From NCBI GenBank assembly GCA_020427635.1, contig JAGQOH010000021.1, positions 1 to 49,125 of the forward strand: a stretch of 49,125 nt of DNA. The letters run 5' to 3'. Positions 27,069 to 34,916 of this stretch are shown here, piece after piece (the stretch's first letter is position 1; every line of letters starts with the position of its first letter). Made by a program: the position numbers and the translations under genes. The notes under the pieces are model-generated. The model ran no database searches. It worked only from the letters and a program-made list of their open reading frames with translations, and was not told where the DNA came from. The DNA is from Phycisphaerales bacterium. GTDB lineage: Bacteria > Planctomycetota > Phycisphaerae > Phycisphaerales > UBA1924.

Positions 27069-27273
27069 CGCTCGCCTTTCCCGGCTCAAGCCGGAAGCGT
27101 TTTTCAATCTTGACTCCCAAGCCTGAGACAAACCGTACCAAACGTCTCTCAATCGCGAGACACCTGCCCTCCACTGACGCGGCATTATCAGCCGCAAACC
27201 GAGTTCGGCAGCCATCTCACCACTATCCAAGAAGCAAGCCCTGTGCCGGGCACAGGCACGGCACACACGCCGC

Positions 27274-27290
27274 GCGCACAACCCGTGCCT
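27274..27290 (-). promoter_or_regulatory. candidate sigma-54 promoter of the octaheme operon
   Basis: Read on the minus strand: AGGCACG-GGTT-GTGC, which has GG and GC exactly 10 nt apart and matches TGGCACG-N4-TTGC at 9 of 11 fixed positions. It stands directly after the histidine kinase stop codon and about 200 nt before the octaheme ATG. The intervening leader (27069-27273) has no gene; it contains a GTCTC...GAGAC repeat near 27153-27170. Confidence 0.55.
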
Positions 27291-28600
27291 CAGACGCCAA
27301 CACCTGGCAGCCGCATCGTGAATACCGTCCGAACGCCCTCGACGCTCTCCGCGGTCAGGTCGCCGCCGTGCTCGCGCACCAGCGCGAGACTGATCGGAAG
27401 CCCAAGCCCCGTCCCCTTGCCAACTGGTTTGGTCGTCACGAATGGCTTGAAAATGCGCTCCGCCTGGCCCTTCGCAAACCCGGTCCCGTTGTCCTCGATC
27501 GCCGCAAACACCGACCCGTTATTCGCCCACGTCCGCACGACGAGCCGCGCATCCGGGCGATCCGCAAGCGCATCCAGTGCATTGATCACAAGGTTCAACA
27601 GCACCTGGGTCACCGCCCGCGGCACCATCGGCGCATCAGGCAAGTCCTCCGCCAACTCCAACTGCACATCCGCGCGCCGCATCCGATGGTCATATCGCAA
27701 AGTATCCAGGGCCGACCGCACGACCTCATTGAGATTGCTCGACCCACGCTCCCCAAGATCGGGATGCGCCAACCCCGTCAGCGTGCGCACCGTCGCTTGG
27801 ATTCGTCGCACCTGCTCGCGCAGCGCCGTAATGCTTTCGTCGTCGCGCCGCTCCGGGTGCCGCAACATCACCTGCAGCAGGGCGTCCATGCTCGCCAGCG
27901 GATTGCCAATTTCGTGCGCGACACCCGCCGTAAGCTGCCCCATCGACACCAGCTTCTCATGCTGCATCATCGCGCGCTGCTGACTGCGCAGCCGACGACG
28001 CATGCGCTTCGCCTCCCGCCGCTGGTGCCGACGACGCTCCTCGCGCTGAAACAAACACCGCGTGAGCCGATTGCTCAGAAATACCGCGCCAGGCAGCATG
28101 CCAATGAAGCCCGCCGCAAACGCGCGCTCCTCAAAGTGCGCCGGCCACTGTCCATACCACCAAAGCCCAGTCGCGAACAACCCTGCCGCTAGAATGGCAA
28201 CCCCATACGCATGCACGTGCGGCAGAATCAGGCTCGCAAAGATCATGTGGAGCACATACAACCCGAGCAACGGGCTGTGCGAACCGCCGGTCCAAAACGT
28301 CAAGCAGGTCAACACAAGCAAGTCGCAGGTCAGTTCGACCCACCCCAACGCCACCACCGACCCCGTGCTTGCCTGCTTCCAATCAATCCGACGATGCACC
28401 ATCCGAAACATCGCGTTGGCCAACAAGATCGCCGCGCCAACGCCGATCCAGCCCGCCCAATGCCCCGTCCAACTCTCGACAAATGGACGCACCACACCCA
28501 ACAGCACAACCAACGACCCCGCCACCCAGCGCAGGTCATTGATCCATCCAAAAGCCTTGGCAAGCAGCGGCCGCAAAAGATGGTTCTGATCGTCGATCAT
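27290..28600 (-). CDS. membrane sensor histidine kinase (NtrB-like, complete)
   Basis: A 436-residue kinase. Five or six membrane helices fill residues about 20-185. A very basic linker (QREERRRHQRREAKRMRRRLRSQ is split here as REERRRHQRREAKR and MRRRLRSQ) leads to HisKA with GQLTAGVAHEIGNPLASM (His about 231), then an HATPase domain with N box LLNLVINALDAL, G1 DNGTGF and G2 GTGLGL. All catalytic motifs are present. It is encoded with a 4-nt overlap after the ATPase-less kinase and downstream of the sigma-54 activator, so it should phosphorylate that regulator. The signal is unknown; the absence of a large outer domain suggests sensing within or near the membrane, for example quinone state. 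Confidence 0.9.
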   Translation of the reverse strand: MIDDQNHLLRPLLAKAFGWINDLRWVAGSLVVLLGVVRPFVESWTGHWAGWIGVGAAILLANAMFRMVHRRIDWKQASTGSVVALGWVELTCDLLVLTCLTFWTGGSHSPLLGLYVLHMIFASLILPHVHAYGVAILAAGLFATGLWWYGQWPAHFEERAFAAGFIGMLPGAVFLSNRLTRCLFQREERRRHQRREAKRMRRRLRSQQRAMMQHEKLVSMGQLTAGVAHEIGNPLASMDALLQVMLRHPERRDDESITALREQVRRIQATVRTLTGLAHPDLGERGSSNLNEVVRSALDTLRYDHRMRRADVQLELAEDLPDAPMVPRAVTQVLLNLVINALDALADRPDARLVVRTWANNGSVFAAIEDNGTGFAKGQAERIFKPFVTTKPVGKGTGLGLPISLALVREHGGDLTAESVEGVRTVFTMRLPGVGV

Positions 28601-29604
28601 GCGTGCTCAGCAGATTTCGGCGCAGTTGCCTTCACGACAACAACCTCTTCATCGCGCTCTGTCGTGCAACGCGGCAAGTCCAGCATCTTTCGACCGCCAG
28701 GATACTCCGTCACCACAATCCGGCGCACATTCTTCAAAGACGCCACCGTGTCCGCCATGCGACCCAGATTGGCACGAATCTGACGCAGGTGCTCCGCAAA
28801 GTCATGATCCGATCCCGTGCGCCGATCAAGCAGTCGCAATTGCAACTCAATGATGCCGAGAACATTGTTCAACTCATGATTGAGCGACACCCCCAACTGC
28901 TGCAACACTTCCTTCTTGCGCTGCTCATTCATCTGCAGTCGACTTGCCAGTTCGTTGTACGCGTGCGCCAGTTCACCAAACTCTTGCGGCCCCTTCACCT
29001 CAACCCGATGATCAAACTCCTCGCGCGCAAGAAGGCGGCTCCCCTCCACCAACGCAGACACTGGGCGCAGAATCATCCCGCCTGTGTGCAGCAATACGAT
29101 CACTGAAACATTCAGCATCAAAAGCGCACCACCAGTCAACCCAATGATCAACCAGCGCAAGCGTTTGCTGAAAACCTGCCGAGCACGCGATGCCTCGCTG
29201 CGCAACGCCTGATGCAATCCTGCGATCATCGGCGCAAGCACCACGTGCGTATCCAACGCATGCCGATCAGGCGCCCCCCGCAGCGTCTGTCCAATCTCGT
29301 CCAGCGCACTCCGATCGTCACTCGGCAACCAATGCGCATCCATCAGCGCTGCCCACGCACGGTCAAAACGCGCCTGCGCCGACTGCAAATCGCCCTCACC
29401 TACGCTGGCGCCCACCCCTGGGCTCACGAGCGCGGCGTTTGCCTCCCCCAACGTATCAACAAGCGCCGTCAACGACGCCGTCTGCTCGCTCGCTCGCTCC
29501 GCGTCACGCAACAACATCTCGAGCAACGCAATGGAAATAATCGCCCCGCCGACAAAGCCCAGCACCAAGAAGCCAATGCGCGCCAAGAGTTTCTGACGGA
29601 GCAT
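28597..29604 (-). CDS. HAMP sensor protein with HisKA-like domain but no ATPase domain
   Basis: A 335-residue membrane protein: first membrane helix (about 8-30), an extracytoplasmic helical domain (about 31-160), second helix (about 170-190), HAMP (GMILRPVSALVEGSRLLAREEF), then a helical hairpin with an H box, LGVSLNHELNNVLGIIE (His about 243). The protein ends about 90 residues later with a short charged tail; there are no N, G1 or G2 boxes, so it cannot bind ATP as a normal kinase. The stop overlaps the start of the complete kinase (4 nt). A likely reading is that the two proteins work together, this one as sensor or phosphoacceptor. The frame is continuous and no lost ATPase domain is seen downstream. 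Confidence 0.85.
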   Translation of the reverse strand: MLRQKLLARIGFLVLGFVGGAIISIALLEMLLRDAERASEQTASLTALVDTLGEANAALVSPGVGASVGEGDLQSAQARFDRAWAALMDAHWLPSDDRSALDEIGQTLRGAPDRHALDTHVVLAPMIAGLHQALRSEASRARQVFSKRLRWLIIGLTGGALLMLNVSVIVLLHTGGMILRPVSALVEGSRLLAREEFDHRVEVKGPQEFGELAHAYNELASRLQMNEQRKKEVLQQLGVSLNHELNNVLGIIELQLRLLDRRTGSDHDFAEHLRQIRANLGRMADTVASLKNVRRIVVTEYPGGRKMLDLPRCTTERDEEVVVVKATAPKSAEHA

Positions 29605-29640
29605 GATTCACCTTCGCAGCCTGCGTCTCGCGCCGACTCC

Positions 29641-31014
29641 TTACCGCGTCGCCGCGTCCAATTGTTCCAAATCCTTTGGAATGCTCAGTTCGTCAAGCTT
29701 GCGATACAAACTCGACACCCCAATCCCCAAGTGCCGCGCCGTTTCAGACTTGTCGTAGTCATGCCGACGCAATGAATAGATGATGTGCTGCCGCTCATAC
29801 TGCTGCAGCGCCGACTTCAGATCCTCGCCTGGCTCGCTCGCGTCTGACTTCGCCGTGAACGGCAAATCCTCAACATCCACCTCGCGCCCGTCCGCAAAGA
29901 TCACGGCTCGCTCGATCACGTTCACCAACTCGCGAACATTGCCCCGCCATTCATGATTCAACAGCGCCCGCATCGCCGCGTTACTCACGCCCAACACGTT
30001 GCGATTCATCTCCCGTGCATACTTGTCCAAGAAGTGATGCACAAGCAACGGAATGTCCTGGCGCCGCTGACGAAGTGGTGGCAACTCGAGCCGCACCACA
30101 TCCAGCCGATACAACAAGTCCTCCCGGAACTGCCCCGCTTGGCACAGCTCGCGCAGGTCCTGGTTCGTTGCCGCAATCACACGCAAGTCGACCGGCCGCA
30201 CGCGCGTGTCACCCACGGGCGTGACCACGCGTTCCTCGAGCACGCGTAACAGCGTGCTCTGCACAGGCAGAGGCAACGTCGACACCTCATCCAAGAAAAG
30301 AGTCCCACCATGCGCCGCTTCAAAGAAACCGATCCGATCACGAACCGCGCCAGTGAATGCGCCCTTGCGATGCCCAAACAGTTCCGACTCAATCAGGCTG
30401 TCCGGAATCGCCCCGCAGTTCACGGCCACGAATGGCTTGTCGCGCGTCAAACCGTTGTAGTGAATCGCCCGGGCAAACAGCTCCTTGCCCGTGCCCGATT
30501 CGCCCGCAATCAGCACGCTCGAGCGCACGGTGGAAAGCTTGCGCACCGTCTCAAAAAGCTTCGTAATGGCAGGTGATTCGCCCACCAAATTGTGAAACGT
30601 GCTGGACGATGCCAATTGCTCCGTCTGCAGCCGCCGATCGCGCCGAATCTCCGCAAACTCCAACGCCCGCTCAATCCGCACCATCACGTCGTCAAACTGC
30701 ACCGGCTTGAGCAAGTAATCAACCGCGCCCTCGCGCATCGCCGCCACCGCACTGTCCACGGTCCCAAACGCGGTCACCACGATAAAAGGCGTCTGCGGCG
30801 CCACCTGCTGCACCCGCCGCAACAACTCCAGCCCATCCATCTCAGGCATGCGAATGTCGCTCAGCACCAAGTCAAACGCTCGCGCCACGATCGCCTCGTA
30901 GCCCTCGCGCCCATTCGCGGCCTGAACGATCTCAAACCCTTCACCAGACAGCAACTCTGCGAGCGACTGCCGCAGCACCGGTTCATCCTCAACCAACAGA
31001 ATGGATCGACTCAC
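29641..31014 (-). CDS. sigma-54-dependent response regulator (NtrC family)
   Basis: A 457-residue transcription activator: receiver domain (LLVEDEP start, phosphoacceptor Asp53 in LSDIRMPEM, KP near 105), AAA+ domain with Walker A GESGTGKE, the sigma-54 contact loop GAFTGA, Walker B TLFLDEV and the arginine region LYRLDVVRLELPPLRQR, then a Fis-type HTH (SETARHLGIGVSSLYRKL) at the C-terminus. The start is a GTG at 31014, where the receiver homology begins (MSRSILLVEDE); the longer open frame overlaps the preceding gene. It lies 36 nt before the ATPase-less kinase gene. Candidate sigma-54 promoters occur before its own operon and before cytochrome genes on both sides, so it probably drives those and itself. 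Confidence 0.94.
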   Translation of the reverse strand: MSRSILLVEDEPVLRQSLAELLSGEGFEIVQAANGREGYEAIVARAFDLVLSDIRMPEMDGLELLRRVQQVAPQTPFIVVTAFGTVDSAVAAMREGAVDYLLKPVQFDDVMVRIERALEFAEIRRDRRLQTEQLASSSTFHNLVGESPAITKLFETVRKLSTVRSSVLIAGESGTGKELFARAIHYNGLTRDKPFVAVNCGAIPDSLIESELFGHRKGAFTGAVRDRIGFFEAAHGGTLFLDEVSTLPLPVQSTLLRVLEERVVTPVGDTRVRPVDLRVIAATNQDLRELCQAGQFREDLLYRLDVVRLELPPLRQRRQDIPLLVHHFLDKYAREMNRNVLGVSNAAMRALLNHEWRGNVRELVNVIERAVIFADGREVDVEDLPFTAKSDASEPGEDLKSALQQYERQHIIYSLRRHDYDKSETARHLGIGVSSLYRKLDELSIPKDLEQLDAATR

Positions 31015-31045
31015 GAGAGGTGTACCTGCAACAGAGGCGAATGCA

Positions 31046-31657
31046 TCATGGAGCCTGCTCAACCTCGGGACCAAGGTATTCCGCCGGAATCTGCGCGTCC
31101 GGACGCTCGTAATCCCAGTACAAATCAACGATCCACCAACGCGTGCCACCCTGCAGCAAGTGCATGCTGTAGATCCCCCGCGCATATGGCTCGGGGTCGT
31201 GCTCCGTGCGCCGCGCCTCATACGTCGACCATGCTTGTGCAATGTTGCCGAATGACTCCACGCGCCGCGCCACTTCGCGCTCGATGTAGCCCCCGCGCTC
31301 GAAATACTTGCGGTTCGCGTCGATGTAGTCATCGATCGTCAGAGGCCACACACCCGCGCCCCCCTGGGGCAACGCCCGTGCCGCCAGCATCCGACCACCT
31401 GGCACGAACAACGAGCGCAGCCGATCCCAATCCCGCTGCTCACCAGGCCCCGCGGACATCGCGTCGTAATACGCCTTGATGATCGCGTCCATCGATGCCA
31501 CATCCTCCGGGCGCGCCGCCGGGGCCGACGAAGCGTCATTCGGCGCCGGACGCACCGTGCTCGGGTGGTCCGGAGGCATCACATCCCCATGCTGGGCAAC
31601 CACCATCCCGCCGGCGCAAACCAGCGCACAACCCATCCAAGCCACTTTCCCACGCAT
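31046..31657 (-). CDS. secreted NTF2/SnoaL-like protein
   Basis: A 203-residue protein with a signal peptide (RGKVAWMGCALVCAGGMVVA, cleavage near AQHG). After a Pro/Ala linker, residues about 55-195 follow the cone-shaped NTF2-like pattern: a helix (MDAIIKAYYDAMS), RLRSLFVPGGRM, TIDDYIDANRKYFE, AQAWSTYEARR and a final strand RWWIVDLYWDYE. No catalytic residues can be assigned. GGAGG lies just before the ATG at 31657. It is the first gene of the regulatory operon, 31 nt before the response regulator, so it may bind a small ligand connected to the signal, but that is only inference. Confidence 0.75.
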   Translation of the reverse strand: MRGKVAWMGCALVCAGGMVVAQHGDVMPPDHPSTVRPAPNDASSAPAARPEDVASMDAIIKAYYDAMSAGPGEQRDWDRLRSLFVPGGRMLAARALPQGGAGVWPLTIDDYIDANRKYFERGGYIEREVARRVESFGNIAQAWSTYEARRTEHDPEPYARGIYSMHLLQGGTRWWIVDLYWDYERPDAQIPAEYLGPEVEQAP

Positions 31658-31706
31658 GTCCGCCTCCAATCAGATCGATCTCAACACAGAGAACCCCTTC
31701 GCGAGC

Positions 31707-31724
31707 CTGCAATCCATGTGCCCC
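31707..31724 (-). promoter_or_regulatory. sigma-54 promoter of the regulator operon
   Basis: Minus strand GGGGCACATGGATTGCA has GGCAC and TTGCA with GG and GC exactly 10 nt apart, a near-consensus -24/-12 promoter. It is about 50 nt before the ATG of the first gene of an operon that encodes a sigma-54 activator, which suggests autoregulation. Confidence 0.7.
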
Positions 31725-31765
31725 GCAAGGCCGCCCCCAGGCCACGCTCTCCCCAAGCCCGCCTA

Positions 31766-31791
31766 CAGTGCTCACACTGTATTCCCAATAC
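31766..31791. repeat. two adjacent short inverted repeats in a divergent promoter region
   Basis: CAGTG-ctca-CACTG (31766-31779) is followed at once by GTATT-ccc-AATAC (31779-31791), sharing one G. They sit between the divergent regulator operon and the 15-heme gene, 19-44 nt before the ATG of the latter. They could be an operator or a leader hairpin; short repeats also occur by chance. Confidence 0.3.
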
Positions 31792-31809
31792 TGAGAACAT
31801 ATCCGGAAC

Positions 31810-33282
31810 ATGCTTCTAGATCGCGGGAACAACTCGGAGCCGCCGCACCACGCCAATGCCAAACCCTGGCACGCCGTATGCACATCGCCCGGCGTGACCC
31901 CAAGCCCAAAACTCGCACGAAACATCTGGCTCGCGGGTGCGAGCCTCGCCGCCCTCCTCGCAGGTGGCTTGCTCATGCCCGCACAGGCGCAGCTCGCCGC
32001 CCAGGACCGCGCCGTCAAAACCTCCAAAACCTGCGCCAACGAGTGCCACATCGAAATCTGGGACCGCAGCGTCATGCACGGCCCCGCCGCCTCCGACTGC
32101 AGCGCGTGCCACCTCCAGGGCAACCCCGATGAGCACAAGTTCTTCCTCGTCGCAGACAAGGAAAAACTCTGCCTCCGTTGCCACGATCTCCCCCATGACG
32201 ACCAAATGCACCCCCCCGTGCGCGATGGCCTCTGCCTCGCCTGCCACGACCCGCACGGCTCCGAACACGAGAACCTCCTGGTCGCCGACCCCGTGCGCCT
32301 CTGCAACCAATGCCACCAAGACAGCTTCTCGAACGCCAAATTCGTGCATGGACCGGTCGCCGTCGGCGCGTGCGTGCTTTGCCACGAGGGACACAGTGCC
32401 CCGCGAGCCGCCCTCCTCCGCAAGAGTCCGCAGGAACTCTGCCTCACCTGCCACGACGACGTCTTACAAATCAAGGAAGGCGAGCACCTCCACGAAGCGC
32501 TGCAACAAGACTGCACCGCCTGCCACGACCCGCACGCCGCCGACCATCGCTACCTCCTGCAGTCCGCCGCACCCCAGCTCTGCAGCACCTGCCACGAAGA
32601 AGTCATTGCCGAAATGACCAATCACGCCGTGGTCCACGGCGCTCTACAGGAAGAAAACGGCTGCAGCGGATGCCACGCGCCGCACAAGTCCACTCTTCCC
32701 AAACTCCAAAAGGCGCCACAGCCAGATATCTGCCTGAATTGCCACAACAAGCCCACCGAAGACCACACGGGCAAGACACTGCCCAACATGGCAAAACTCC
32801 TCGCCGACAATCCAAACCATCACGGCCCAATCCGCGAGGGGCAATGCACCGCTTGCCATAGCCCCCACAGCGCCGACCACTTCCGCCTGCTCACCGATGA
32901 ATACCCGACCGAGTTCTACGCTCCGTTCGATCCCGAGCGCTACAAGCTCTGCTTCGAGTGCCACATCCCCGATCTCGTCAAGACAGAGAAAGGCGTGGGC
33001 CTCACCAAGTTCCGCGATCGCGACCTCAACCTCCACTACCTCCACGTCAACCAAGAAAAGGGACGCACCTGCCGCGCATGCCACGAAGTGCATGCCTCAT
33101 CACGTCCCGCACACATTCGAGAAGCCGTCCCGTACGGCAGCGCCGGGTGGATGCTCGAAATCAACTTTGAACAAAGTCCGACGGGCGGCACTTGCGCGCC
33201 GGCGTGCCATTCCCCGCGCACCTACGACAACACGGGCGGCGGCCCATCACAGTGGTCCAGCGAAGCCACCGCCGCGAAGTAG
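31810..33282 (+). CDS. 15-heme c-type cytochrome (paired CXXCH type)
   Basis: A 490-residue exported cytochrome. Signal sequence at about 37-60 (NIWLAGASLAALLAGGLLM, cleavage near AQAQ). Fifteen heme sites: CANECH (a CX3CH), CSACH, CLRCH, CLACH, CNQCH, CVLCH, CLTCH, CTACH, CSTCH, CSGCH, CLNCH, CTACH, CFECH, CRACH and CAPACH (CX3CH), so the first and last are both CX3CH. Many are followed by xPH (DPH, APH, SPH), the doubled-motif pattern of cytochrome c3/DmsE-like proteins. No lipobox or membrane anchor; probably periplasmic, like MtrA-type wires. The ATG at 31810 gives an n-region of 35 residues, rather long; a GTG at 31894 would give a normal signal peptide. Convergent with the 12-heme gene, 17 nt apart. 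Confidence 0.93.
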   Translation: MLLDRGNNSEPPHHANAKPWHAVCTSPGVTPSPKLARNIWLAGASLAALLAGGLLMPAQAQLAAQDRAVKTSKTCANECHIEIWDRSVMHGPAASDCSACHLQGNPDEHKFFLVADKEKLCLRCHDLPHDDQMHPPVRDGLCLACHDPHGSEHENLLVADPVRLCNQCHQDSFSNAKFVHGPVAVGACVLCHEGHSAPRAALLRKSPQELCLTCHDDVLQIKEGEHLHEALQQDCTACHDPHAADHRYLLQSAAPQLCSTCHEEVIAEMTNHAVVHGALQEENGCSGCHAPHKSTLPKLQKAPQPDICLNCHNKPTEDHTGKTLPNMAKLLADNPNHHGPIREGQCTACHSPHSADHFRLLTDEYPTEFYAPFDPERYKLCFECHIPDLVKTEKGVGLTKFRDRDLNLHYLHVNQEKGRTCRACHEVHASSRPAHIREAVPYGSAGWMLEINFEQSPTGGTCAPACHSPRTYDNTGGGPSQWSSEATAAK

Positions 33283-33299
33283 GCCCGCACGCCCACGCA

Positions 33300-34916
33300 T
33301 CAGTCGTCCGGATAGCGCTCAGGACTATGGTTCTCGCCATGGCACTGCAAATAGCACGTGCCCGCAAACAAACCATCATCAATGAACTCCAACCGCCCTT
33401 GCGAATTCGGCAGCACTATCCCTGTCGCAAAGTTGATCAGGTGCGAATTGTTCATGAGTGTGCCCTGGTGCGACGCGATACCGTGCGCATCGTGACACGC
33501 GGCACACGGGGTGTCCTCCCCGACAATGTGCTTGCGATGCTCGGAGAACGATTCGTCGCCCAGAATGCTGTTGCGATCATGACACCTGTAGCACAACGCA
33601 TAAGCCTGCGCACTCTCGCCCGTGTAGTCCTCCGTGTCATAACGAGCGGCCAGCAACGGCTCCTCCGCCGAGCCATGCACGCCACGAGCACCAAGCCCGC
33701 CCCCCAACGGCGCCACACTCGAGTTGTGGCAATCGCTGCAATAGATCACGCTCGACGTCGTCCAACCTGGCAGCAAACTTGGCACATCCTGGTTCCGACC
33801 CGGCCCCTGCACCGGATGGAACGAAACCGCGCCCGTTGCAAACTCCAACCGCGTGTTGTTCTGCGCAATCAACCGCCCGATCCACGGCATCGACGCCGCA
33901 CCGTCAGCATGGCACTTGAAGCACACCTCATACTCCGTCGTCGCCGTTTGCAGGGGCGAACCCGAGGCGCTCACGCCATCAATCGCACCAAAGTTCGCAT
34001 GCACCGCGGGCGCAACACCCGCCCCATTGAGCATCGTATGCGGCTCATGACAGTCCGCGCAGCTCACATGCGTCACCGGATCCCCATCTGGGTCGACCTG
34101 ACTATGCGTCTCGTGAATTGAAAGCGATTCCAAGCTGCTTGCGATGTCCGCGGCGCCCGGCACACTCCCATCGTGGCACTGCAAACACGTCCCCGCGATC
34201 GTCGGCTGATGCAACAAGTAAGGCCCGCTCGGTGCGGTATGGGGCTGGTGACACGAATCACAACTCTGATGAGCCGTCACTGCCGTCTGCCCAACCTGGT
34301 GACACGCCAGACACAGTTGCGACCCCACATTGCTCATTACCAGGAAGTTGCCGAACGCATTGTTGTGCGCATCGTGACATGACGTGCATTGCAGCTCGCC
34401 GTTCGCATCAAGCCGAATCTCGTGCGGCAACGTCACCGGATCGCGCAACCGCGTGTCCTGCGCCGCGAGGCTCGAGTCATACCGAAACGAAATCGGATGG
34501 TCATCGCGCAAGTCCGTGCCGATGTGCGCCGCGATTCCCGCTGGAATCGACGTGATCCCACCGCTCATCAAGATCGGATCATCCCGCGAAATCACGCTGC
34601 CAAGCGCAATCGTCCCATCGTGGCAAGACAAACACATCTTCGACATGCCCGTCGGCTGCCCCGGCTCCGCGTCAAAAGCTCGGCTCGTATAGATCAGATA
34701 GTTGTCCGCGGGCATCGCGCGATTCCACAACGGACGCACGGGCGATGCATTGTGCGGCGCATGACAAAAAATGCACACCTGCTCTTCCGTCGCCGCTCGA
34801 ATCGCGCCAGGCCCAGACGCCGATAGGTTATGCACCGTGTTGACAATGCTCGATTGCTGCCCCACAGCCCCCGCGCCAACCAACAAGCCCATCGCAGCAA
34901 ACTGCGTCAAACTCAT
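33300..34916 (-). CDS. 12-heme c-type cytochrome with an OmcE-like N-terminal module
   Basis: A 538-residue exported protein with a short signal peptide (cleavage near AVGQQ). Heme sites: CIFCH, CLSCH, CTSCH, CLACH, CDSCH, CLQCH, CADCH, CFKCH, CSDCH, CYRCH, CAACH and a final CYLQCH (CX3CH). The first four share the spacing and text of the tetraheme gene at 40051: IVNTVHNL, CxxCHAPHN, PLWNR, CLSCHDGTIAL, DDHPI, CTSCHDAHN, and MSNVGSQLCLACH. The remaining eight hemes are an extension. No lipobox. It may sit at the cell surface or be a cap or branch for a cytochrome filament. The last gene of a five-gene operon; start overlaps the propeller gene by 4 nt. Confidence 0.92.
   Translation of the reverse strand: MSLTQFAAMGLLVGAGAVGQQSSIVNTVHNLSASGPGAIRAATEEQVCIFCHAPHNASPVRPLWNRAMPADNYLIYTSRAFDAEPGQPTGMSKMCLSCHDGTIALGSVISRDDPILMSGGITSIPAGIAAHIGTDLRDDHPISFRYDSSLAAQDTRLRDPVTLPHEIRLDANGELQCTSCHDAHNNAFGNFLVMSNVGSQLCLACHQVGQTAVTAHQSCDSCHQPHTAPSGPYLLHQPTIAGTCLQCHDGSVPGAADIASSLESLSIHETHSQVDPDGDPVTHVSCADCHEPHTMLNGAGVAPAVHANFGAIDGVSASGSPLQTATTEYEVCFKCHADGAASMPWIGRLIAQNNTRLEFATGAVSFHPVQGPGRNQDVPSLLPGWTTSSVIYCSDCHNSSVAPLGGGLGARGVHGSAEEPLLAARYDTEDYTGESAQAYALCYRCHDRNSILGDESFSEHRKHIVGEDTPCAACHDAHGIASHQGTLMNNSHLINFATGIVLPNSQGRLEFIDDGLFAGTCYLQCHGENHSPERYPDD

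Noticed and set aside
27123..27140. A second GC-N10-GG spacing before the octaheme gene
   Set aside because: Beyond the spacing it does not match the TGGCAC or TTGC elements; the site at 27274-27290 is much better.
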